The notes under the pieces: generated by a model
The model's input: only the letters and a program-made list of their open reading frames with translations
What the model was told of the DNA's origin: nothing
Database searches by the model: none
Made by a program: the position numbers and the translations under genes
NCBI GenBank assembly: GCA_008360955.1
Contig: LUCM01000819.1
Coordinates: forward strand, 158,634-222,633
Origin: Fasciolopsis buskii
Taxonomy: Eukaryota > Platyhelminthes > Trematoda > Plagiorchiida > Fasciolidae
DNA length: 64,000 bases
Reading direction: 5' to 3'
Shown: positions 49,001-60,224 of the stretch, in pieces
How the letters are laid out: each line of letters starts with the position of its first letter
How positions within the stretch are numbered: the stretch's first letter is position 1

Positions 49001-50940
49001 CAGGCAAGCACAAGTCACAAACTGCTGAGTTATTTGCTAACTCTTTTGCTCCCGAGAAAGTGGGAATCACCAAATCCTATCTGTCCTGGATGTTCTCAGT
49101 TTTTTTTATTGTCTGCAGATGTGCTGCCGTTGCATTCTTTTACCGAGTTGATCAGAAAAAACAAATATAGAGAGTGTAGATTTGTGAGATTAAATGATTT
49201 ATTTTCAGCATGTAGCGAACTGATTGCGAAAACATCCTCTGATCACTAGTTCAAATGTTTACTCTTCACCGGTGATTTTACCACGGTATTTTTCCACCAT
49301 TCAAACTCACAGAATCGCTCAGTTCCAAAACACCAAATTTACATGCAATTCGCAAAGTTTGATGGACATATTACAGATAATCACTTGGCAACTTTATTCA
49401 TTCGGACAAGAAAATGAACAAAAACGTAAGCGGTTATGAAATTGATAAACCCTAACCCAGCAACCATCAGAGAAGCAACTAGTTAGCTCATCTGAGTTGA
49501 TGATCTATTCAACCAAGACTACGCCATTCATGTCCAACACCAAACTCCAATATCCACAACCCGCTTATAAGGGCATCCAAGTGGCACCTTTGTTTTAAGT
49601 GCAACCATTAGTTCTGTTGCGGTTGGGACTGTTTCGGTTCAAGTGTATGACCACCGTTGTCTTACTGGTACGTTCCCTGTAGTTTTGAATGGAGTTCCCA
49701 ATTAGGTTGAATTGCTCGCTCTTGTTGAACTTTTTTAACTGCTCCTCGTTATTATCGGTTCATTTCTTACTCTTGCGCTGGATCAAATTGCATCAAGTCT
49801 CATCCGTCTACATAATTTCTCAATCCGACGCCACGGTCATCAGCCTGGTTTCATGTGTTCACGACTGTGTACCGTCACTCTTAGCAAGACTTCTTTGGGG
49901 TTCACCATCTGTCTGTCATTGAGTTCTTTTAAAACCCCAATAAGTTCTCAGTATTAAATCAGAGCTGGCGCTTTATCGGTAAACTACAGATGCTGTGCAC
50001 CTACCGACAGTGTAGTAGAAATGACGAAGAATTGGAAATAAGACCGCTTTCACGATGGTTCTACGTCTGCATCACAAATACAAACACACTAGGCTAAGAA
50101 TCGTGTGGTATAGCCAAGAAGCCAGGAGTTACAACACTGAGTCCTGTTGACTTTGAGGAAACCTGCAGTATCGGTCATTTTTTCTATAGCTCATTAGAAT
50201 GAGTAGACTTAAATAGAACAACTGAATGATTTTATTAGGACTGTAAGCTTCACTAAGGATGAGCGTTTTGAATGGTGCGCTATAACAGATGCTTGCTTTC
50301 ATACTCTGTGTCGAAGAAGCGAAAACGAGAAAACTAATTTTTATATATGTGCATATTATATCGAGTTGGTGAGGACCGCAGAATACTGTCTCCTTTATTC
50401 CTGAAAAGGTCAACTTCAGTGGTTTACATACTACGAAATACCACCGACGTACAAGGATAAAGGGTGAGAGTGATATAATGTTAATAGCACAGCGTTGCTG
50501 GCATTAATATTTTATCACTGACAAGAAAAACAATACATGGCGCATCGATTTTTCGATACACTTCTTACGTCTTTAGGTCCTCATATGATGGCTGAAACTT
50601 TAAACCAGTGATTCAACGATAAAAAATTAGTACTGATCCAAACAAGGAAAAGAAGCTGCGAGCTGAGTAGTCATGCAAAAACTTGTAGAATGTTTCCAAT
50701 TCCATAGGTAGAAATGATAGCATCCATTCACTGACAACGTCAGCTCATTTATCCAAAGAACATTACTGGAAATTTTCGTTCTGTTTATACTTAAATAGCC
50801 ATTATTAATTGAAACTACTGTCTGGTTCATTTGGACAACAGATCCAAATCTAGCATAATCCACAAATCTGAAATTTGTATAACAAATTCATCTAGGGATT
50901 CATTGTGCAGAATCGAGTGCGCTTTTTCTCATAGACTTAC
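43047..50940. other. Intron sequence next to exon 1, nothing further recognised
   Basis: Apart from the donor site at its right edge, no coding, RNA or repeat-family signal is recognised. A GC-richer stretch with an 81-codon frame (47389-47634, plus) has no signature. Confidence 0.45.
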
Positions 50941-51396
50941 TCCAAGAAAATGGTAATGTTGATAAGTCGCTATGTTATCAAAAAGACTCGCAGTGTAATT
51001 CTTCCCAGACTTTGAATAGGAAATGAGCACTCGGACACACTGAAAGGCTGAACGGTCCTTGGAGCATCGATTTTCACATTTCACAGAATCCATCACCAAT
51101 GTGGTGCGAAGATACGCACACTCTGTGGCCGTGAAGCCGGTCTCATACTGACTGGGAAGTATGACCAGGTGAAGGAGTATGCATTCAATAATGAAACCGG
51201 TTGTGATCAGAGTGAAACATGTCAAATAGACCACTTTGATTAACGGTTCCCGAAATGTTGAGCGTCTAGCACGGGACACCACAGAACCGGGACCGATGTG
51301 ATTCGAGGCTGAGACCGGTGATTTTGAAGGGGTCATGAATAGGGACACAATCGGTCCAGAAAGTTGGGAATCTCTACTTCCTTGATTCGATTCCAT
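50941..51396 (-). CDS. KCNMB-like: BK channel beta subunit (KCNMB family), first coding exon
   Basis: This exon encodes residues 1-152. The ATG at 51396-51394 sits in a strong context (A at -3, G at +4) and is the first methionine of the frame. Residues 1-53 are a serine- and arginine-rich cytosolic N-terminus. About 54-80 is the first membrane segment (VVYLTCFTLITTGFIIECIL and on). The extracellular loop follows with cysteines at 93, 107, 111 and 120 and an N-glycosylation sequon at N133 (NYT). The cysteine pattern, ending FQCVRV where vertebrate proteins have P-C-L-Q-V, is the family signature. A GTAAGT donor follows GGA (LG) in phase 0. Joined to the exon at 11505-11230 this gives 243 aa, close to the usual 190-280. 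The 5' UTR and promoter are not identified. The extended N-terminus lacks an obvious hydrophobic inactivation ball at its tip. Confidence 0.85.
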
Positions 51397-53929
51397 GTTG
51401 GTAGGGATGATGTCAATGAAGATAATGAGGACGGTAAGACTGATGGTGAGATAGTCTTAATACGTTTACCTACACCGACATTTTGTAATGACATCAATCC
51501 ATCGCAACCGCCTGAAGCACAAAGTCCGTTGGTGAACTGCAAACCAGGTGAATTTCTAAAACGCAGCTTGAAACTCCATGATCTACTTTGATTGGATAAT
51601 GAGCAATGGTCATGTTCGCACGTTCTCACATACCACTGGAGATCTGAATTTTGGACAAGGATAGATGAATGCACTCACAGGAAGTGGCATGTTCACAATC
51701 ATCAACACCCACAAACCTGTTTGCGCACTAAATCCCAGTGACGATGACCCCATAAATTTGACCTGTGTGCATCTCCTCAACCAGGGGTAGCGAATATGGT
51801 CATCAGCTTCCCCAAAGCTCCCAAACTTAAACACTTGCACAGACAGGCACGTAGGTGAGCAAACAATTGCGGGCAACACGCACCGGTCTACAGACAATAA
51901 CGGAGGCTTAGCTCTGTGTGTCACTGGACCACATACCCTCTGGCGGATGTTTCGGAAGACAAACCTTTATCTCCAACAGGAGTGCGCAGTAAACAGTAGT
52001 ATTTGGGAAGCTGCGAGTTCCTAAAAGCGTTCTGGGAACTCCAGGGCATTCTTCGAATTAAAAACACTGACATAATGATCGGCATAGTGATCATGTATCA
52101 CAACCGTGAATAACAACAGCAAAATTGAAAATTCGCTAATAATGTGCTCGGTCATTGGCGCATTTTACTATTGACATTCAATAGTCCGATCCAAAGTATG
52201 CCCACAGGATGATTTTTATTTTGCATAGTTCATATCGATTGAATTCTTCTTCGCGTGGCTGTATTTTGGTGATAGATACGAAAGCCCCTACGGATTTCCC
52301 GTCGTTTTGATGACTCCCGCAATCAGTTAATAAGCATTGGCTGTAGTCTGATGGCTCTGGGCTTGTAACGACACACCAAATGTAACATTTTACCCATTAT
52401 CGTGGTTCAAATTGTCAGGGTGAGTTTTGGGAAACCATCTCAATCGCCGACGAAACTGTTCTACATTTGTTGAGAAAAACTATTTTTCGAGTGTTTAAAA
52501 TTATAGGTTCATCAGACTCCATAATTAGTATGATATCCGATATCCTCCTCTTAACGGTCTATTCTGCTCCACTTTAGGGTAAGTAATGAGCTTTCCCTGT
52601 AGTTTTTAATTAAACTATCTACCAGTCACTTTGACTTTCTTGATGTCCAGGTAAAAAAATGGACCAAGGAGGAGGCGGTTAGTGTGTACATCAACCGAAC
52701 GTGCTCAGGGTCTGTCACGAGGGTGTGCTACGTGGGAAAACTACACATAAAATGACTTTAAAAGGGAGAACAAAGATTCCTAGGTTGTTTTTGATATTTT
52801 AACCTTGCCTTACGTAAAATGGACAAATTTACAGCTATCGATAACGAATTGGAAGGGCTGAATATTAGAGAGTGAGTGAATCTGTTACAAATATCCAAAG
52901 AAAACTGAACAGTCGTCGTAGATCACATGTTAAAATGAGTTCAGATGAAAACTAGACACGAATAATAACATAAGATGGTCACATATATATGATTTGATGG
53001 TTTTACTCTAAACCGCTTGCTTCATGCTGTTGTCTGAAAATCGAATTGAATTTTTGAAAGTAGTAACATATTTTAGGAAATATGGTGAATGAATGCACCA
53101 GAGATATAAGACAACATTTTGAATTCCCGTCACTAAGTGAACAGCACAAACACGGCCATCTGCAGTGAATAATTAGTCAGTATATATTGTGCTCTCGGGA
53201 GTGAATTACTCGTTTCGGTGTGACCACTGAAACTTGTCACTTTCTGGTGCTGACAAACAGATAAATTCATAGTTGTTCTGAAGAAATGAGTGTCTGGGCT
53301 GTTGCAGAAGACGAAAGACTAATTAGATAATGAGCATCTGTTTGGAACTCCAGGGGACCAAACCGTAGTGATCAGGCGATGACATGATTTGGTTACTCAT
53401 TGCCTACTTATTTACTTCATTCACTAACTATCTTTAAGAAGTTATGAGGCACTTCCATGCTTTAGACCACCAGGGGAGCTCGGCTGGGGAGGAGTCCATC
53501 GCTTTAGACCAGTAGTATATGGTGGTAATAACTGAGTTATTTCGTTTGCAGGAAGACTGCTCCTGCTTAAACACAATGCTCGCTGGCATCTTTCACAATC
53601 CGCATGTGGGCGCATCTTGACTCCCTTTGAAATATGCAACCAATCGATAATTTTTGCAAATATTCACTTAATGATTTGTGAACACTTACAAATGTGCCCA
53701 AGCAATACTTATTGTCTTTTCGGACCAATGGGAATGATAGTAAGACAGTCTAATGGGAATTCTGAAATCATCCAAATACGAAAAGATTACTACCTAACAA
53801 CCTTCTTCTGCTTACAAATTCTCCCATCAACTGATTTAGAAATCAGCACATCCAAACGTTTCGAATACCTGTTCTCTGTCTCTCTCGATCTGCCTTCCTA
53901 TCCGAAACGTCTTCCTTCAACTCAAAAAC
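51397..53929. other. 5' flank of the BK beta-subunit gene; promoter and 5' UTR not resolved
   Basis: Minus-strand frames at 51674-51333 and 51924-51610 lie just upstream of the start codon but in other frames and without family signatures. They may be 5' UTR, an upstream exon or chance. No convincing TATA box was placed. Confidence 0.4.
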
Positions 53930-54425
53930 ACTTACCAGGTTTGATGCTGTGAAATATCTGGGAGGTACTACTGATAAAAATCTAAAGTGGACTACTCGCA
54001 TTTTTACTTGTGTAAAGAATCTCCGACGGTTGTCTTTTCAAATCAGGAAACTTCGACACTACAAATTGAAACAAAGAACCATCTTCCGGTTGGTAGACCA
54101 ATGCTTTTCAATCCTTCATTACTTAAAAAAGACAAATTCTTCGCCCGGGGCTATCAGTTACTAGCCGTGTGTCTTTTTATACCACTAACTGAGTTGTCCT
54201 TCAATCTATATGATCAACACTTATCAATATGTGAGAAATTTGCTCACAAAATTCTTTTTGATCCCACGCATCCTCTGCACAGCGATCTTTCAAAGTGCCG
54301 CTCTTACATTTCTACGCGATTCACCTTTCGTTCCATGCACTCTAGAATCAATATCTATGAGAACTTCACTGTCCCATATTAAGCACGAATTTTGACAAAC
54401 CGTGACCGTGTTTCAGCCGAATTCC
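53930..54425 (+). pseudogene. 3' end of a Jockey/CR1-like non-LTR retrotransposon (C-terminal RT region)
   Basis: AVKYLGGTTDKNLKW (about 53946-53990) matches the V-K-YLGV-x-L-x-W block after the RT palm. It is followed by RLSFQIRKLRHYKLKQRTIF. In another frame (to 54382) come SICEKFAHKILFDPTHPLH, DLSKCRSYISTRFTFRSMHS and RINIYENFTVPY, the conserved C-terminal tail of this group (HPLH, STR, and a final PY before a TNRD-type end). TNRDRVSAEFLSNLL follows in a further frame at about 54388-54435. At least two frameshifts make it inactive. The 5' part is absent, as expected for 5'-truncated insertions. Confidence 0.7.
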
Positions 54426-54582
54426 TGAGCAACCTATTAAAACGTGCTCTGATTATTCCTCGATGAGTTTTTTCAAATTTTTGCAAAGTGAAGAATGTGA
54501 AATTTTTCCTATTTTATTTTTTACCCTCACATTTTTTGGCTGAAATGGGACATTATTTCTATACTCAAAGGTCTATACGATA

Positions 54583-54642
54583 TAATACCCAACCCAGGTA
54601 CTTGTACCACACACGTTTTACCAGCTGAGCTATGAGACCCCA
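54583..54642 (-). repeat. tRNA-like relic with a perfect A box
   Basis: On the minus strand GGGGTCTCA precedes TAGCTCAGCTGGTAAAACG, an exact match to the A-box consensus. The position expected for the B box reads GGTTGGGTATT, which has lost the TCGA core, so this is not a functional tRNA gene. It lies about 160 bp past the end of the retrotransposon and may be a third tRNA-derived SINE or a degenerate tRNA. Confidence 0.45.
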
Positions 54643-57600
54643 TGGAATGGAGTTCGGACTTTAATTTAAAGATACTTGATTACCTAAAATGGGCAAGCAA
54701 AATTCCTCCAATCGTAGTGAACTTAAGCGACATCATCATCACACACTGGCTGACGCGGTCCAACGACTTGGCTGATGGAGGATGCATATGATTTGAGGGT
54801 TCGAAATTCGCCATAGCAAAAACCATTAACATTTGTTTTAATAATATAGTCGCTGAAAGTACCATACTCTACCTTGTGCCTTGACGTGAATGGTGCAATC
54901 TTGTAGGAGTGTCAAAAGTCTTCAGAAAGCAATACGAATTATTGCTGCAGATCTTATGATTTAACTAACAGAGACATAATCCTCATGAACCTGATTACTT
55001 GACATCCATATAAAAATAGCTTCCAAGTGTAATGTGTATGAAAGAATGCGAGTCCCATAGAGGTCAATGAGTTTAGCTTTAGCACAATTGAACCAATTTA
55101 AATAAAGTCCACTCCATTCTGTTTATTTTATAAAACTAAACAGGGAAATCGCCACATCAGTCCTCGCTCTCAAAATTTGACCTTCTGTGACCACATTCAA
55201 CCACCCGGTTTGATTTGAGGAACAGTGGGATTAGTAATTCAGTGATGAACACGAAATTCGGGGAATATTAATCGAAAAAACTCTTTTTCACAGTGTCTTT
55301 TTGAACTGACACTAACTTGTCGGCGTTTGGTTATTCTGGTGTCGTACAGGTTAAAAACAGATAAACTTAGTCCGTGGCCCGAAGCTTTCGAGGGACCTTA
55401 AATCTAAGCAGCAGATCGGTTGTATCATAGAACGAAGCTGTTGCACACAAGCAAAAATTTAATCATGTACCGGTTGGGATGTTTAAAAAATACGAAGTGA
55501 GAATTTGATGAAATTGAAGCCTTGGTAATACCTTCAGCAACATAGCAGTTTTCGTAATTCCAACAAAAATGCATTCGCAACATGCATACATTTTTTCATG
55601 AGTAAAAGAAAATTTATGCAAGCATAAAAAACAACGCTCTCCAACTGAGCTGTCGCTTAAAGAAACTGCATTTATTTCGATACCTTATGTGGATTTAGAA
55701 AAAAAAACATTTTTCCGGGTTTAATCGTTCCAAAAATAATTGAGTCAACACACGTAATGCGGTTCCTGTTTGAATAAATGGTGAATTTCTCTCCGTGATC
55801 TAATTCGGAGAAAAGAAACATAGGCTGTCCATTTTTGTGTTCTCACCTAAGTAGCAGAATTCTATCTAAACTAAATAAACTGATACTCATTTTTGTGTTG
55901 ACTTCGATCCTATCACTACGATTATCCTAGAGGACGAGAACTTTGGTGAATCCCAACCAATTTCTTTGTGTTAATGTTAATCCATCTGTAGGGCAACTCT
56001 TGGAGTAATGGTCACATTTTTCGTGCGTACTATGTGATTAATTTTTTCCTGTACGCCTTCAAGTTACCTGAAATAAATACAACTGAAAATTGCCAAAAAA
56101 AAATGTACATCTAGAGTATCTTTCTGCCAACTGTGTAACAGATATATATCTTGCAATTACTTGTGAGTAGACGTGAGATTGATGATTTTCTGCTTTGGAT
56201 GATGACCTGGCGAATTCTCACGGTAAAAACCACAGGCCCTCCGGACAACCCAGCACTCGGGAAGCACCAGACTGGGGATTCCCTCCCATTATAACTCATC
56301 ATTTGGGCTTATCTATCATCATTTAAACCGGGACTTTTCAGCTGGATGACCCCAACGTTACCCAGTCCCTTTCGACTGATCCGAATTACTGGGTCAAATG
56401 TACTCAGGCGTCGTCCGCAAAGACAGTAAACAATGCCCAACAGCTATGAAAGAAGACGCGGTCACTGTCCGTTAACTCTAGTCAAATGCCTCCCACCAGT
56501 TCAGGTCTTTTCGGTAGAACTGGGTTCCTGTCCCTTTTGGCCTGCATCGCTTTTGGTTTACCATGTACAAATCTCACAGTCACTTGTGAGTAGTGTTTAG
56601 TGAGCGATTTGACCTCCGAAGCTTGAGAAAATTTTATTCCACGGCAAGTCAGAAACAAATTCAACGTATTTATTGGGCTTAAGCAACGTTAACTTGAACT
56701 AGTCCATGAGTTCCGGTGGTCAGTAAAAATCCCCATACCTAGCTCTGGAAATCTGGCCAGGTATTTCCGGTATCTAATTCTGGTTGCTGTAGAACAACTA
56801 ATTTTGTTGATGAAAACTAATCGTATAACCCAACTAATTAGTCAACTTCTGTTGTTCAACTAGGCTCATAGTACAAGTGTGAGGGAAAGTGATTCAGTTT
56901 ACTGGATATTTGGTAGCTGGACGTCGCGTTGAACCGACATTTAATCAAACGGGAATTTCATCGACATAAGTTCGGTCTGCCTGAGGTCTTGTCAATGGGC
57001 CTTTAGTCAATCATATTAGCCAACTAGGGAAAACATTTGGGGTGGCAGGGCACCAGAGAAAAAGCAGCTAATATTACTGTAGAACTATCTTATTAACATT
57101 ACCAGGTGTTTCAAAAGTTGAAACGATCAAAAACTACTGGAGTGCAGTTCATTTACACCCTACATCTGCGACGGCAGCAGGTCTCAATAACTCCAAAATA
57201 GGTCAAGCAGACGTTTGACTAGACCGTCCTGCCTCGGGTTCACGTATTCGGGAAACGTGAACAGAAACGGAGGGAAGGCTTCTTAAACCCCGTAAACCAT
57301 TAAGTTTGACATTATTACTGATACTGCAGCTATATTGTGTATAGATTATTGCTTGGAGGACTTTTGTTCCCATAAACTTGATGCCTCCATTTTGTCCAAT
57401 ACGCACAACTTCGTCAGGCCAGACTACCTCTTCGGATAGTAATCGTTATTCTACTGAATTCAGCTTGAATTTTTCTGTTCTCCACCCGCTTACTTTGATT
57501 CGAGTCCGCCGCCGCTGTCTTTTGAGAACTTTTGTAGGAAGAGATAGAAAGATAAGACTATACACGTTCTATATACGGGAAATGTCGGGAGGTAATGCGG

Positions 57601-60051
57601 CTAACTTTTACATTTAATAGAAACGGTCTTAAAACTTCAGTATCCCAAACATTTGTCAGAACTCACATTTTACTGGACTAGTTTGATTCTCTCCTGTCTG
57701 AATAAAACGCCCTTTGCATTTGATGCCTTCCAAATGACTGGTTATTGCCTTTAGAGGTCGAGAAGTCCTGATACTTGATCAGGATTTGAGGTGTGCAGCA
57801 AGAGCAAATGGGATTTGGCTTCCTCTGTTGAGTCCTTTTTTGCAACGGATGTTCCCGGTAAATAGCTGCTTTGTATAACTAACGTCAAGATCAATTGGGT
57901 GACTTGCTAGGTGCACCATTGATCCCGGGAATAAAAAACCTTTCGGTAATAAGACCTTCTTTCTAGTAAAAATGTCTCTCGAACGGAAATGGAATAAAAA
58001 TATTAATTGCTTAAAAAACAACAACATCAACTCAGCCTTGGAAAATGTTATCTTCTGCTTGTATGCAAGATTACCTTTTGGACACCCATTCTGTACGCAG
58101 TACATCGTTCTAGCGGAAAATTGTTGTCACGTTTTCTATCAAAGCATTTAAATTCCACTTGCGTGCTTTGTGGCTTTCTCGAATTCTTTCCTGGGAATGA
58201 AATCTTCTCCGGAGGCAATAAAAGGAAACTTATCGATTAGAATAAGTTCATGCTTGGAGTTAACCATTCTACACTTGACCTTGGAACAGTTGTCCCACTA
58301 TACGTAACAATGATTGTCCTTACCGGTCAGCTAGTCCACTGGAACGCGGTTTTGTTTACGCCTACTCTACGGTTTTGTTGAAGTTCTGTAAGATTTGCCT
58401 ACCCCCTCTCATCTGTTCAGGTCAGTAGCATTCTGTCGGAAACGGTAGTCTTGTACTGTCAGGATTTTGCAAGCATACGAAGCGACTCACCGACTTACAG
58501 CACTTCATAAGTATACCTACCATTCCCCATCAAATCTCCAAATCTGACGAAACTAATAGTACATTAGGAAGGGTGTTCTTTTAGTTTTTGAGCAGATGTT
58601 GTTACAAATAGATATTCGTTCTTCAAATTACTGTTCAAGTTCTAACTATTTTCCTTCTCGTTTGTTTGCATGCGACTTCAGTGTAAACCCAAGTATTCAA
58701 GGAACAATTAATTTGTGACAGTAAAACTTCACCAGATCCTAACAGGATACACACTTTGACAAATCGATTTAAACTTTCAGAAGTATATAACCACCTTTGC
58801 TTTACAGTTAATAGGTACACTATTTGGTGTGACTTACATCCAACTGGTCCCAACTTTGTCGTTCAGCTATGATGCATTTTCAATCGTGACAAAACACAGC
58901 CGTTCTTCTATGGTGAACAAAATGCACCAGATCACTTTTGTACTGAAAAATTGTGAGTAAAATGCCAACATTTGATTACCATAATCCGTTTTGAAGACTC
59001 AGTGCGCTCTCTGATTCTGTGTAATCGGGGTATCCTAATGATAAAGTGCATTACTTGACAATAACTATTTATTCTCACCACCTGGTGAGAACTAAATTGG
59101 ACGAATCAGTATTGCGCCGGATAGGCAATGAAAACCTGAAACTAATTCGTCCTGAAAAAGGCACCGGAACCGCACCTGTAAACGGAAGCGGGTGAGGAAA
59201 ACCCCAGCTACCGTGGTCAGTGAAAGCAAATTGACAAAGACCAACATTGAAAAAATCGTTCCGAAGAATTACAAATGAGGTGAACCGCTAAACAACGGAC
59301 TGCGCGAACAAATAAATCTTCTCCGCTCAAATATCTAGAGGTAACATGGTATTCCAAAAATTCACAGATTAAATATTGCTTGCATTTTTCTCCAATGCTG
59401 AAGACAGGTGCACAGAACCGCTGAATATTTGTATAGGATCTCTAAATATCGTCATTGTTTTTTGCCTTCTCATCTCGTCTAGCACGATAATCTAAGGTTT
59501 ATTTGTGGGTTCGCAAACCTTTTCAGTCGGGTATACCATGGAGTGTCCGCATTTCCTCCAACAATTGGTTAATTTAGCATCAATTCAAAATACTCATTTA
59601 GGTTTAGTGACTGGATCCGTAGGCTAAAGAGCAGTTGATGAGGAGTTAATTTTCATACACCTAAACATTAGTTTGCATCGGTCTTCAGAAGGAATCATTC
59701 CTATCAGTTTCAGAAATCTAATATGAATTCAGAGACGATGTTCGAAAGTGCCAATTTTGAAACCTTTCTTTTTGACTACTCGCAATCGTGCGGAAATACG
59801 GAGGAGGATAGCTTGGGAATCTGTCCCGATAAATCAGAAGTGTGGATGCATCTGCGTTTTATCAGTCGAAACTTTGCGCTGGCGTCAGATTACAGCAAGG
59901 CATAAATGTCATTGGTCTCATCATATTTTAACCTAGTGGTCTTCTACTGATTAACTACTTGCCACTTCCGGTGATTCGGAGCGAACAACAACGTCAGCTT
60001 ATGGGTGTACTGTAAATTATTAGTTTCATTCACGATGATTGGTAATGTTTG
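54643..60051. other. Unassigned upstream intergenic sequence
   Basis: No exon, RNA gene or repeat family is recognised. The longest frame examined (58105-57779, minus, 108 codons) has no signature. Confidence 0.45.
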
Positions 60052-60224
60052 ACAAGGGTGGCCCAGCAGTTAAGGTCGTGGCGTTCGGGCGTGAAGATGG
60101 CGGGTTCGAATTCTCCCACCGCCGGTCAACTTCCCCACCTTGCAGCCCTCTGTTGGCGGCGGCCCTCTTCCTGAAAAATGATGCACTGTTATTTCATTAG
60201 TGATGGAAGCAAAAGACGAAAAGG
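60052..60224 (+). repeat. tRNA-derived SINE, family A, copy 4 (most complete head)
   Basis: GGTGGCCCAGCAGTTAAGG (A box), TCGTGGCGTTCGGGCGTGAA, then GGTTCGAATTC (B box) and TCCCACCGCCGGTCAACTTC. After a GC-rich block comes the TTCCTGAAAAATGATGCACT tail ending AAGCAAAAGACGAAAAG. The box spacing is tRNA-like. This copy and 16175-16352 define the full head of the family. Confidence 0.78.

Larger units (their letters stand above)
11506..50940 (-). other. KCNMB-like: Giant phase-0 intron of the BK beta-subunit gene (about 39.4 kb)
   Basis: The intron runs on the minus strand from a GTAAGT donor (50940-50935) to a pyrimidine-tract CAG acceptor ending at 11506. Both flanking exons end or begin on a codon boundary. 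Joined directly, the spacing from the last cysteine of exon 1 to the first of exon 2 is 34 residues counted inclusively, close to about 30 in vertebrate family members. No extra internal exon is therefore needed, though a small alternative exon cannot be excluded. The intron holds SINE-like copies, microsatellites, two dispersed repeat pairs and an allelic assembly duplication. Confidence 0.7.

Noticed and set aside
51333..51674. 113-codon minus-strand frame overlapping the start of the channel gene
   Set aside because: It lies in a different frame from the recognised exon, has no family signature, and is best read as a shadow or 5' UTR.
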